From the NCBI RefSeq assembly GCF_013337765.1, contig NZ_VBSB01000009.1:120296-184295 (forward strand): DNA of 64,000 nt. The letters run 5' to 3'. Below the pieces are notes generated by a model, which worked only from the letters and a program-made list of their open reading frames with translations, had not been told where the DNA came from and made no database searches. Positions 53,577 through 61,653 of this stretch are shown here, piece by piece (positions within the stretch are counted from its first letter, which is position 1; each line of letters opens with the position of its first letter). The position numbers were made by a program, and so were the translations under genes. The stretch comes from Mycolicibacterium sphagni. Its GTDB lineage: Bacteria > Actinomycetota > Actinomycetes > Mycobacteriales > Mycobacteriaceae.

Positions 53577-54962
53577 GTGACGCCTGATGGTGTGGGCCGC
53601 CGCCGGCCTGGTCTATTGGTGCAGGCTGACCTGGAGAGCAGGGTGGCCGCGGGTGAGATCGACACGGTGATCGTGGCCTTCACCGACATGCAGGGCCGGT
53701 TGACCGGCAAGCGGGTCGCGGCCCGATTGTTCGTCGAGGAGGTCGCCGCCCACGGGGCGGAGTGCTGCAACTACCTGCTGGCCGTCGACGTCGATATGAA
53801 CACCGTCGACGGGTATGCGATGTCGAGCTGGGAGTCCGGCTACGGCGACATGGTGATGACGCCCGATTTCTCCACCCTGCGAGTGCTGCCGTGGCTGCCG
53901 GGCACCGCGTTGGTGATGGCCGACCTGTCCTTTGTCGGGGGTGGTCCGGTGCTGCCGGCGCCCCGCAGCATCCTGCGGGCTCAGCTTGACCGGCTGGCCC
54001 AGCGTGGGCTGGAGGCCTTCATCGGCACCGAGTTGGAATTCATGGTGTTCGACGACACCTACCGGGACGCCTGGGCGGCCGGGTACCGGGGACTGACCGC
54101 TTCCACCGACTACAACGTCGACTATGCCATTCACGCCTCCACCCGGATGGAGCCGTTGCTGCGCGATATTCGCCTGGGCATGGATGGTGCCGGGATGTAT
54201 TGCGAAGGCGTGAAGGGGGAGTGCAACGTCGGTCAGCAGGAGATCGCGTTCCGCTACGACACCGCGCTGGTCACCTGCGACAACCACACCATCTACAAGA
54301 ACGGTGCCAAGGAGATCGCCGACCAGCACGGCAAGAGCTTGACGTTCATGGCGAAATACGATGAGCGCGAAGGTAATAGCTGTCATATCCACATTTCGCT
54401 GCGTGGCGAGAACGGCTCGGCGGTCTTCGCCGACGCCGACGAGCCGTTGGGGATGTCGCCGATGTTCCGTAGTTTCATCGCAGGCCAATTGGCCACGATG
54501 CGCGAGCTGACCCTGTTCTACGCGCCGAACATCAACTCCTACAAGCGATTTGTGGAGGGCAGCTTCGCCCCGACGGCCATTGCGTGGGGGATCGACAACC
54601 GGACGTGCGCGCTGCGGGTGGTGGGCAACGGGCATTCCATGCGGATGGAGTGCCGGGCCCCCGGCGGGGACGTCAACCAGTACCTGGCGGTGGCCGCGCT
54701 GATCGCCGGCGGGCTGTACGGGATCGACAACGGGCTGGAGCTGCCGGAGGCCTGCGTCGGCAATGCGTACACCAGTGGCGCACAGCGGTTGCCCACCACA
54801 CTGGCCGAGGCGGCCGCGCTGTTCGAGGGTTCGGCGATCGCCCGCGAGGTGTTCGGCGACGAGGTCGTCGAGCACTACCTCAACAACGCCCGGGTGGAGC
54901 TGGCGGCATTCAATTCGGCGGTCACCGACTGGGAGAGGGTGCGCGGCTTTGAACGTCTCTGA
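53577..54962 (+). CDS. glnA4: Glutamine synthetase-like gamma-glutamyl ligase GlnA4
   Basis: A 461-residue GS-family ligase. Type III-like N-terminal beta-grasp with AFTDMQGRLTGKRVAARLF, then the catalytic domain with EGVKGECNVGQQEI (the metal/Glu site), YDEREGNSCHIHISL (His), NSYKRFVEGSFAPTAIAWGIDNRTCALRV and MECRAPGGDVNQYLAVAALIAGGLYGI. The adenylylation loop of true GlnA1 is not seen. In Streptomyces GlnA4 glutamylates ethanolamine and GlnA3 polyamines; this and the neighbours suggest glutamylation of an amine. Start GTG 53577. It overlaps the hydrolase gene. Confidence 0.92.
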   Translation: MTPDGVGRRRPGLLVQADLESRVAAGEIDTVIVAFTDMQGRLTGKRVAARLFVEEVAAHGAECCNYLLAVDVDMNTVDGYAMSSWESGYGDMVMTPDFSTLRVLPWLPGTALVMADLSFVGGGPVLPAPRSILRAQLDRLAQRGLEAFIGTELEFMVFDDTYRDAWAAGYRGLTASTDYNVDYAIHASTRMEPLLRDIRLGMDGAGMYCEGVKGECNVGQQEIAFRYDTALVTCDNHTIYKNGAKEIADQHGKSLTFMAKYDEREGNSCHIHISLRGENGSAVFADADEPLGMSPMFRSFIAGQLATMRELTLFYAPNINSYKRFVEGSFAPTAIAWGIDNRTCALRVVGNGHSMRMECRAPGGDVNQYLAVAALIAGGLYGIDNGLELPEACVGNAYTSGAQRLPTTLAEAAALFEGSAIAREVFGDEVVEHYLNNARVELAAFNSAVTDWERVRGFERL

Positions 54963-55701
54963 ACTTGACGGCCCAGCTCGCCCGGTCATCGGTCTGACAA
55001 CCTATCTGCAACAGGCCAAGTCCGGCATCTGGGACGTGCATGCGGCCTTCCTGTCGACCAGCTATCTCGAAGGAGTGACGCTGGCGGGTGGAATCGCCAC
55101 GCTGCTGCCACCGCAGCCGGTGGACGCCGATATCGCAAGCCAGATCCTCGGCGGGATCGACGGCCTGATCATCACCGGCGGGCGCGACGTCGACCCGGCG
55201 GCCTACGACCATGACCCGCATCCGACCACCGACGAGCCGGCGCGCGATCGCGACGCCTGGGAGTTCGCGCTGGTGGCCGCCGCGCTACGCCGGCACCTGC
55301 CGGTGCTCGCCATCTGCCGCGGCGCGCAGCTGCTCAACGTCGCGCTGGGCGGCACACTGCACCAGCATCTGCCCGACGTCCTCGGCCATACCCGCCATCA
55401 GCAGGGCAATGCGGTGTTCAACACCTCCAGGGTGACCACCGTCGCCGGCAGCAGGCTGGCCGGATTGATTGGGGAGAACACGAATGCGCAGTGCTACCAC
55501 CACCAGGCGATCGACCGGCTCGGTGATGGTTTGATGATCAGCGCACTGGACGACGACGGCGTGATCGAAGGCGTCGAAATCCCCGGCGACGACTTCGTTC
55601 TGGCCGTGCAGTGGCATCCCGAGGAGACGCTGGACGATCTGCGGTTGTTCGCCGGACTGGTCGAGGCGGCCCGGGCGTATACGACAGAGAGAGTGAACTG
55701 A
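54949..55701 (+). CDS. Class I glutamine amidotransferase-like gamma-glutamyl hydrolase
   Basis: A 250-residue hydrolase of the PuuD/peptidase C26 type (Rv2859c-like), which removes the gamma-glutamyl group from glutamylated amine products. The nucleophile Cys is in VLAICRGAQLLNVALGGTLHQ, and the His-x-Glu partners in VLAVQWHPEETLDD. The start is taken as TTG 54949, 14 bases inside glnA4, with GGGAGAGG before it and product MNVSELDGPARPVIGLTTY; no ATG or GTG fits. It is followed without a gap by the aldehyde dehydrogenase. Confidence 0.9.
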   Translation: MNVSELDGPARPVIGLTTYLQQAKSGIWDVHAAFLSTSYLEGVTLAGGIATLLPPQPVDADIASQILGGIDGLIITGGRDVDPAAYDHDPHPTTDEPARDRDAWEFALVAAALRRHLPVLAICRGAQLLNVALGGTLHQHLPDVLGHTRHQQGNAVFNTSRVTTVAGSRLAGLIGENTNAQCYHHQAIDRLGDGLMISALDDDGVIEGVEIPGDDFVLAVQWHPEETLDDLRLFAGLVEAARAYTTERVN

Positions 55702-57066
55702 GTGACTTCCACGGAACTGGTCAATCCGGCCACCGAGCAGGCGCTGCGCACGGTCGAGCTGACCGACGTCGACGGTGTCGACGACGCGATCGCGCGGGCC
55801 AAGGTTGCGCAAAAAGCCTGGGCTGCTGCGGCTCCCGCCGAACGCGCGGCTGCACTGCGAGCCTTCGCTGCGGCGGTCGACGCCCACGTCGGGGAGTTGG
55901 CCGCTCTGGAGGTCGCCAACTCCGGGCATCCGATCGGCGCTGCCGAGTGGGAAGCCGGCCACGTGCGCGACGTGCTGCAGTTCTATTCGGCGACCCCGGA
56001 GCGGTTGTCGGGCAAGCAGATTCCGGTGGCCGGTGGTTTGGATGTCACGTTCAACGAGCCGATGGGCGTGATCGGGGTGATCACGCCGTGGAACTTCCCG
56101 ATGCCGATCGCCGTGTGGGGCTTCGCGCCAGCGCTCGCCGCGGGCAACGCGGTGGTGCTCAAACCGGCGGAGTGGACCCCGCTGACATCCATCCGGCTCG
56201 GCGAGCTCGCACTGGAAGCCGGTCTGCCCGAAGGTCTGTTCCAGGTGCTGCCCGGCCGGGGTTCGGTGGTCGGCGAACGCTTCATCAGCCACGCGGGAGT
56301 GCGCAAAATCGTGTTCACCGGCTCCACGGAGGTCGGGACCAAGGTGATGGCCGGGGCCGCCGCCCAGGTGAAGCGGGTGACCTTGGAGCTCGGCGGCAAG
56401 AGCGCCAACATCGTGTTCGCCGACTGTGACCTCGAACGTGCCGCTGCCACAGCGCCGTACGGGGTCTTCGACAATGCCGGGCAGGACTGCTGCGCGCGCA
56501 GCCGGATCCTGGTGCAGCGCAGTGTCTTCGACAAGTTCATGGAGCTGCTCGAGCCGGCCGTCAAGGGCCTGGTGGTCGGTGACCCCGCCGCCCGCGAGAC
56601 CGAAATGGGTCCGCTGGTGTCCCGCAAGCATTTCGATTCGGTGGCCGCCTACGTTCCCGACGACGCACCCGTCGCGTTCCGCGGCTCGGCGCCCAGCGGC
56701 CCGGGATTCTGGTTCCCGCCAACGGTGCTCACGCCGGCGCGCACCGACCGGACCGTCACCGAGGAGATCTTCGGCCCGGTCGTCACCGTGCTGCCGTTCG
56801 AGGACGAGGCGGACGCCATCGCGCTGGCCAACGACACCGAATACGGTCTGTCCGGCTCGATCTGGACCGACAACCTGTCGCGTGCGATACGGGTGTCACG
56901 CGCGGTCGAGGCCGGCAACCTGAGCGTGAATTCGCATTCATCGGTGCGGTACAACACCCCGTTCGGCGGCTTCAAGCAATCCGGCCTGGGCCGCGAGCTC
57001 GGACCCGATGCCCCGTTGTCCTTCACCGAGACCAAGAACGTCTTTTTCGCAGTAGAGGAGAGCTAG
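55702..57066 (+). CDS. aldC: NAD(P)-dependent aldehyde dehydrogenase (AldC)
   Basis: A 454-residue aldehyde dehydrogenase that oxidises an aldehyde to an acid. Seen: GVITPWNFPMPIAVWGFAPALAAGNAVVLKPAEWTPLT (cofactor site), GSTEVGTKVM, the Glu of LELGGKSANIVF and the nucleophile Cys in FDNAGQDCCARSRILV (two adjacent Cys), then EEIFGPVVTVLPFED. The second Cys of QDCC aligns with the usual catalytic position. In the cluster it probably oxidises the aldehyde left after amine removal. Start GTG 55702, immediately after the hydrolase stop. Confidence 0.94.
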   Translation: MTSTELVNPATEQALRTVELTDVDGVDDAIARAKVAQKAWAAAAPAERAAALRAFAAAVDAHVGELAALEVANSGHPIGAAEWEAGHVRDVLQFYSATPERLSGKQIPVAGGLDVTFNEPMGVIGVITPWNFPMPIAVWGFAPALAAGNAVVLKPAEWTPLTSIRLGELALEAGLPEGLFQVLPGRGSVVGERFISHAGVRKIVFTGSTEVGTKVMAGAAAQVKRVTLELGGKSANIVFADCDLERAAATAPYGVFDNAGQDCCARSRILVQRSVFDKFMELLEPAVKGLVVGDPAARETEMGPLVSRKHFDSVAAYVPDDAPVAFRGSAPSGPGFWFPPTVLTPARTDRTVTEEIFGPVVTVLPFEDEADAIALANDTEYGLSGSIWTDNLSRAIRVSRAVEAGNLSVNSHSSVRYNTPFGGFKQSGLGRELGPDAPLSFTETKNVFFAVEES

Positions 57067-57840
57067 ATGGATTTGTCCCAGCGACTCAAGGACAAGGTCG
57101 CCGTCGTCACCGGCGGGGCGAGCGGTATCGGACTGGCGGCCGTCAAGCGGATGCGGGCCGAAGGAGCGATTGTCGTCATCGGGGACGTTGACCCGAGCAC
57201 CGGCAAGTCCGTCGCCAACGACCTCAACGTCCAGTTCGTCCAGGTCGACGTCTCGGATCAGGTCGCGGTGGACAACTTGTTCGACACCGCTTTTGAGACC
57301 CACGGCGGGGTCGACATCGCGTTCAACAACGCCGGGATCAGCCCGCCCGACGACGACCTCATCGAGAACACCGGTATCGACGCCTGGGACCGGGTGCAGG
57401 ACGTCAACCTCAAGTCGGTCTTCTTCTGCTGCAAGGCCGCGCTGCGCCACATGGTGCCCGCGCAGAAGGGCTCGATCATCAACACCGCCTCGTTCGTGGC
57501 GGTGATGGGGTCGGCGACCAGCCAGATCTCCTACACGGCGTCCAAGGGCGGCGTGCTGGCCATGTCACGCGAGCTCGGAGTTCAGTACGCGCGCCAGGGA
57601 ATTCGGGTCAACGCGTTGTGCCCCGGGCCGGTGAACACCCCGCTGCTGCAGGAGCTGTTCGCCAAGGATCCCGAGCGGGCCGCGCGCCGACTGGTGCACG
57701 TGCCGATGGGCCGGTTCGCCGAACCCGAGGAGCTGGCCGCCGCGGTGGCATTCCTGGCCAGTGACGACTCGTCGTTCATCACCGGATCGACCTTCCTGGT
57801 CGACGGCGGGATCAGCGGCCACTACGTGACACCGCTGTAA
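57067..57840 (+). CDS. Short-chain dehydrogenase/reductase (Rv2857c-like)
   Basis: A 257-residue classical SDR. The NAD(P) motif is VVTGGASGIGLAAVKRM (TGxxxGxG), with GDVDPSTGKSV as the cofactor-specificity Asp. NNAGISPP, the catalytic Ser before the YTASKGG motif (Tyr-x3-Lys) and the PGPVNTPLLQEL C-terminal region follow. The Asp after the second strand favours NAD. The start codon follows the aldC stop directly. It is the last catabolic gene before the regulator; its substrate is presumably a hydroxyl intermediate of the same route. Confidence 0.93.
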   Translation: MDLSQRLKDKVAVVTGGASGIGLAAVKRMRAEGAIVVIGDVDPSTGKSVANDLNVQFVQVDVSDQVAVDNLFDTAFETHGGVDIAFNNAGISPPDDDLIENTGIDAWDRVQDVNLKSVFFCCKAALRHMVPAQKGSIINTASFVAVMGSATSQISYTASKGGVLAMSRELGVQYARQGIRVNALCPGPVNTPLLQELFAKDPERAARRLVHVPMGRFAEPEELAAAVAFLASDDSSFITGSTFLVDGGISGHYVTPL

Positions 57841-57849
57841 GGCATCAAC

Positions 57850-58572
57850 ATGACAGGAGCTCCGGAACCGCGGCAGGCCTCTGAGGCCCTGCTACGTCCG
57901 GTGCGCCTGGGCAACGCGTTCGAGGACACCGTCGGGCGGCTGCTGGAGACGATCAAGCTCGGGGTGCTGACACCGGGTGAATCGCTGCCGCCCGAACGCG
58001 AACTCGCCGTCCGGCTCGGGGTCAGCCGTGACACCGTCCGGGAGGCCATCAAATCGCTGGCCGAGGCCGGCTACCTGGTGTCGCGCCGCGGCCGCTATGG
58101 CGGTACCTTCCTGGCCGATTCGCTGCCGGCGCCGACCGAAGGTGTGCTGCGATTCAGCCGCGCCGATATCGACGACGCGTTGCGGCTGCGCGAGATCCTC
58201 GAAGTCGGCGCTGCCCGGCTGGCGGCCACCCGCACGCTGACCGCCACTGAGCGAGAAGGATTGTGGTCGCGGCTGACCGACGTGCGCTGCTCGTGCGCCG
58301 ACGACTATCGGCGGCTGGACTCGAGGCTGCACCTGGCGATCGCCGAGGCGGCCGGATCGCCGTCGCTGGTGCCGCTGGTGGCCGAAAACCGGATGCGGCT
58401 GAACGCCCTGCTGGACCAGATTCCGTTGCTGCGGCGCAATATCGCGCACTCCGACGAACAGCACGAGGCGATCGTCATCGCCATTCTGGCCGGCGACCCC
58501 GATGCGGCGGGCGCCGCGATGCAGGCCCACGTTGCCGGTTCAGCGGCACTGCTGCACGGCTTCTTGGACTGA
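57850..58572 (+). CDS. GntR/FadR-family transcriptional regulator
   Basis: A 240-residue regulator. The N-terminal winged helix has LLETIKLGVLTPGESLPPERELAVRLGVSRDTVREAIKSLAEAGYLVSRRGRYGGTFL (about 33-90). The C-terminal FCD domain has DDALRLREILEVGAARLAA, CADDYRRLDSRLHLAIAEAAGSPSLVPLV and HSDEQHEAIVIAILAGDPDAAGAAMQAH, with metal-binding His/Asp positions. Nine bases after the SDR, it is the likely repressor of the glnA4 operon and the divergent permease, released by a pathway intermediate. Confidence 0.92.
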   Translation: MTGAPEPRQASEALLRPVRLGNAFEDTVGRLLETIKLGVLTPGESLPPERELAVRLGVSRDTVREAIKSLAEAGYLVSRRGRYGGTFLADSLPAPTEGVLRFSRADIDDALRLREILEVGAARLAATRTLTATEREGLWSRLTDVRCSCADDYRRLDSRLHLAIAEAAGSPSLVPLVAENRMRLNALLDQIPLLRRNIAHSDEQHEAIVIAILAGDPDAAGAAMQAHVAGSAALLHGFLD

Positions 58573-58605
58573 CACGGGTAGCACCGGACATCTTGGGGTG
58601 CGATC

Positions 58606-60123
58606 ATGCGCGATGTGTCCACCGACAAGTTGCAGACCATCTCTTATCCCGCATCGGGCGCCCGTCCGCACCGTCGTGACGCCGATGACCTCGAACCCCA
58701 TGTCATCGTGCTCTTCGGAGCGACAGGCGACCTCGCCAAGCGCAAGCTCCTACCTGGGCTGGCGTATCTGGAAGAGTCCGCGCTTGCCCCCGACATCCGG
58801 TTAGTCGCCACCTCGCTGGAGGACTACACCAACGAACAGTTCCTTGCCATAGCCAGGACGGCCGTCGACGGATTCGGCAGCCGCAAACTCTCCAACGAAC
58901 AGTGGGCGCATTTCGCCGAGCGCGTCACCTACGTCCCCCAAGGTGCCGGACCGCAGGCGTTGGCCGACGCGGTAATCGCTGCTGAGCAGCTGCTGGGCCC
59001 CGACGTGCGACGGCTGCACTATCTGTCGGTACCGCCCAAGGCGGCGCAGTCCGTCATCACCATGCTCAAGGACGCGGACCTGGTGGAGCGCTCCCGGGTG
59101 GTGATGGAGAAGCCGTTCGGCACCGACCTGGCCAGCGCCGTCGAACTCAACGATTTCGTTCACCAGACGTTCGAAGAAGCGCAGATCTTCCGCATCGATC
59201 ACTTCTTGGGCAAGGAAGCCGCCCAGAACATTCTGGCGTTCCGATTCGCCAACGGGTTGTTCGAGCCGATTTGGAATCGCAACTTCATCGATCACATCCA
59301 GATCGACATCCCCGAGAAGCTTGGTCTGGACGCTCGCGCGAACTTCTACGAGAGCACCGGCGCCTACAAGGACATGGTGGTCACCCACCTGTTGCAGGTG
59401 ATGGCCTTCGTGGTGATGGAGCCGCCGACCGCCCTCGAGCCCCGCGCGATCAGCGAGGAGAAGAACAAGGTCTTTCGTTCGATGCTGCCGATCAACACTT
59501 CCGACGTGGTCCGCGGTCAGTACACCGGATATCGCGAAGAAGACGGCGTAGCAAGAGATTCCGACACCGAGACGTTCATCGCACTGAAAGTCGGAATCGA
59601 TAACTGGCGCTGGGCCGGGGTGCCGATCTACCTGCGGACCGGTAAGAAGATGGCAGAGGGTCAACGGATCATTTCGATCGCGTTCAAGGAAGCGCCGCGC
59701 ACGATGTTCCCGCCCGGCTCGGGTGTGGGTTCCGAAGGTCCCGATCACCTCACCTTCGATCTGGCCGACGAGTCCAAGGTGTCACTGTCGTTCTATGGCA
59801 AACGCCCCGGACCGGGCATGAAACTCGACAAGCTGTCCATGCAGTTCTCGACCCAGGAGACCGACTCGGTCGGCGACGTGCTGGAGGCCTACGAGCGGCT
59901 CATCTTGGACGCGATGCGCGGCGACCACACGCTCTTCACCACGGCCGAAGGCATCGAGTCACTGTGGGACCGTTCGGCCCAACTCCTGGACGACCCGCCG
60001 CCGGTCAAGAGTTACCCGGTCGGCACGTGGGGTCCCAATGCCATCCATCAGCTCATCGCCCCGAATGCCTGGCGGCTTCCGTTCGAACGGGCGTGGCGGG
60101 AGAAGAAGAAGTCTGACAGTTGA
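58606..60123 (+). CDS. zwf: Glucose-6-phosphate 1-dehydrogenase
   Basis: A 505-residue enzyme oxidising glucose-6-phosphate to 6-phosphogluconolactone with NADP or F420-independent NAD(P), the entry to the pentose phosphate path. The cofactor loop is GATGDLAKRKLLPGL (38-52), VMEKPFGTDLASA follows, and the active site is RIDHFLGKEAAQN (about 196-208, with the catalytic His). The C-terminal domain has YLRTGKKMAEGQRIISIAFK. The N-terminal 30 residues are an extension before the core. No tal, opcA or gnd gene is next to it, so it is an isolated copy. Confidence 0.95.
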   Translation: MRDVSTDKLQTISYPASGARPHRRDADDLEPHVIVLFGATGDLAKRKLLPGLAYLEESALAPDIRLVATSLEDYTNEQFLAIARTAVDGFGSRKLSNEQWAHFAERVTYVPQGAGPQALADAVIAAEQLLGPDVRRLHYLSVPPKAAQSVITMLKDADLVERSRVVMEKPFGTDLASAVELNDFVHQTFEEAQIFRIDHFLGKEAAQNILAFRFANGLFEPIWNRNFIDHIQIDIPEKLGLDARANFYESTGAYKDMVVTHLLQVMAFVVMEPPTALEPRAISEEKNKVFRSMLPINTSDVVRGQYTGYREEDGVARDSDTETFIALKVGIDNWRWAGVPIYLRTGKKMAEGQRIISIAFKEAPRTMFPPGSGVGSEGPDHLTFDLADESKVSLSFYGKRPGPGMKLDKLSMQFSTQETDSVGDVLEAYERLILDAMRGDHTLFTTAEGIESLWDRSAQLLDDPPPVKSYPVGTWGPNAIHQLIAPNAWRLPFERAWREKKKSDS

Positions 60124-60165
60124 TCGGGCCGGCGGTACCGAGCAGACGCTGGGAAGCGGCGGGGT

Positions 60166-60921
60166 TCAGGGCGTCGGCACCGAACCGGGTCTGACGAGCA
60201 GGCCGCGTGCCACCAGTTCGATGGTCAGCGCGACCCCGCAGCTCTGCGACAGCAGCAAGCCGACCAGTACCAGAATCTGGACGGCACCGGCCTGTACCGC
60301 TGAGCCGGTACTGAGCAGCACGCCGACGAAAGCGCCTGGCAACGTGACCAGGCCAGCGGTTCGTGCTTGATCTACGTTGGGCAACAACGCATCTGGGGCC
60401 GACGGCTGAATGACGAGCAGCCGCGCATCGCGATCCATGCAGCCCAGGCTCATTGCGGCCTCGACCTCACCGGCACGGGTCGTCAGAGCGTCCAGTGCCC
60501 GGCGGGCGGCCACCGCGACCGCGGTCATCGTGCCGCCCAACAGTATTCCGGTGATCGGAACAAGTGCTGTGCCGGTGAGGGGAACAAGTCGAGTGGCCAA
60601 GAGCAGCGGCAGGACTGATGCCAGCCCTACAGCCAACGGCGCCGCCAACCACCACGAGCCCTGGGCGGCCCTACTGCGCCGGGCCGCCGTCACGGCAGCG
60701 ACGGTGAACATCACGGCCAGAATGAGCAGCGACGACCACAGCCGCGCCATCGCGGCTGTCAGTACCGCTGCCACGGCCGCCAGTTGCGCCGCTGCCCGCA
60801 CCGTCGCGCTGGGGACCACCCACCACGATCCCAGGTCGGTCAGCCGATAGACGAGCGCGGCCAGCAGCGCCATAACGACGCAGACCACGACCAGTGTCGG
60901 TCCTAGCACCGCGGAGGTCAT
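60166..60921 (-). CDS. fetB: FetB-like (UPF0014) ABC permease
   Basis: A 251-residue membrane protein with about six or seven helices of the UPF0014/FetB family. Typical blocks are SWWVVPSATVRAAAQLAAVAAVL, VPITGILLGGTMTAVAVAARRALDAL and the cytoplasmic coupling region EAAMSLGCMDRDARLLVIQPSAPDALLPNVDQARTAGLVTLPGAFVGVLLSTGSA. In E. coli FetAB exports iron and helps resist oxidative stress. No FetA ATPase is adjacent, so the partner must be elsewhere. It is convergent with zwf, and sigC lies 46 bases upstream on the same strand. Confidence 0.88.
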   Translation of the reverse strand: MTSAVLGPTLVVVCVVMALLAALVYRLTDLGSWWVVPSATVRAAAQLAAVAAVLTAAMARLWSSLLILAVMFTVAAVTAARRSRAAQGSWWLAAPLAVGLASVLPLLLATRLVPLTGTALVPITGILLGGTMTAVAVAARRALDALTTRAGEVEAAMSLGCMDRDARLLVIQPSAPDALLPNVDQARTAGLVTLPGAFVGVLLSTGSAVQAGAVQILVLVGLLLSQSCGVALTIELVARGLLVRPGSVPTP

Positions 60922-60967
60922 TCATTCAGTGTCCGCCACCGGCGGCCGGCCCCGACCGCAGTGGGGC

Positions 60968-61519
60968 TCAGCCCACTTGATCGTCGCGGTGGGCGGCGCT
61001 GATCAGATCCTCGCGGGCCCGCGCTACGCGGGAGCGGATCGTGCCGACCGGGCACCCGCACACCTCGGCGGCTTCGGCGTAGGACAGCCCGAGCACCTGG
61101 GTCAGCATCAGGGCGTCGCGACGGTCGGCATCCAGGCCGTCGAGCAGCATCCTGATCTCGATGATGTCCTCGAACCGGGCGGCACTGGGTCGGGTGTCGA
61201 GCACCTGATCCAGGTCGATCGCCGAGGCGGTGCGCGGCCGGGCCTGATTGCGGCGGATCTGGTCGACGACAACCCGGCGGGCGATCGTCATCAGCCAGGT
61301 ACGCGCCGACGAGCGGCCGGAGAATCGCGGCAGTGCGCCCAGCGCGCGTAAAAACGTCTCCTGGGTGAGGTCGTCGGCGTGACCGGGATCACCCAGGAAC
61401 GCGACGGTGCGCCAGACATCGCGCTGAGTGGCTTTGATGAACGCTTCGAGCGCGGCCGAATCGCCCCGCCCGGCGGCCAAGGCGAGCATGGTCACCTGGT
61501 CGTCGTCGCGTTCGCTCAC
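60968..61519 (-). CDS. sigC: ECF sigma factor SigC
   Basis: A 183-residue ECF sigma factor. Region 2 is [68 protein letters not shown] (about 24-92). Region 4 is [37 protein letters not shown] (about 137-173). The close match to Rv2069 supports SigC, which in M. tuberculosis is reported to answer copper shortage. No anti-sigma gene is adjacent. Start GTG 61519. It is divergent from a Cu(I) P-type ATPase, with an ECF-like palindromic promoter between them. Confidence 0.92.
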   Translation of the reverse strand: MSERDDDQVTMLALAAGRGDSAALEAFIKATQRDVWRTVAFLGDPGHADDLTQETFLRALGALPRFSGRSSARTWLMTIARRVVVDQIRRNQARPRTASAIDLDQVLDTRPSAARFEDIIEIRMLLDGLDADRRDALMLTQVLGLSYAEAAEVCGCPVGTIRSRVARAREDLISAAHRDDQVG

Positions 61520-61590
61520 GCTCAGTGAGACTAGGGGATCAACCGATCCGGCACATCAGCAGGTGTGGGCCGAGCGTATTTTGGGTGGCC

Positions 61591-61624
61591 GGGAACTGGA
61601 CGGCCTCAGTGGCCGACTGTTCCC
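61591..61624. promoter_or_regulatory. Palindromic divergent ECF-type promoter candidate
   Basis: GGGAAC (61591-61596) and GTTCCC (61619-61624) enclose GGCC-TCAGT-GGCC. Each outer arm can be an ECF -35 box. Rightward, GGGAAC is followed after 17 bases by CGACTG; leftward, GGGAAC is followed after 16 bases by CGTCCA. These would place starts about 28 bases before the ATPase gene and about 70 before sigC. Alternatively the palindrome is a repressor site. Confidence 0.45.
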
Positions 61625-61653
61625 TTGAGTACCGATCTCAGCCAAGGAGGGCG

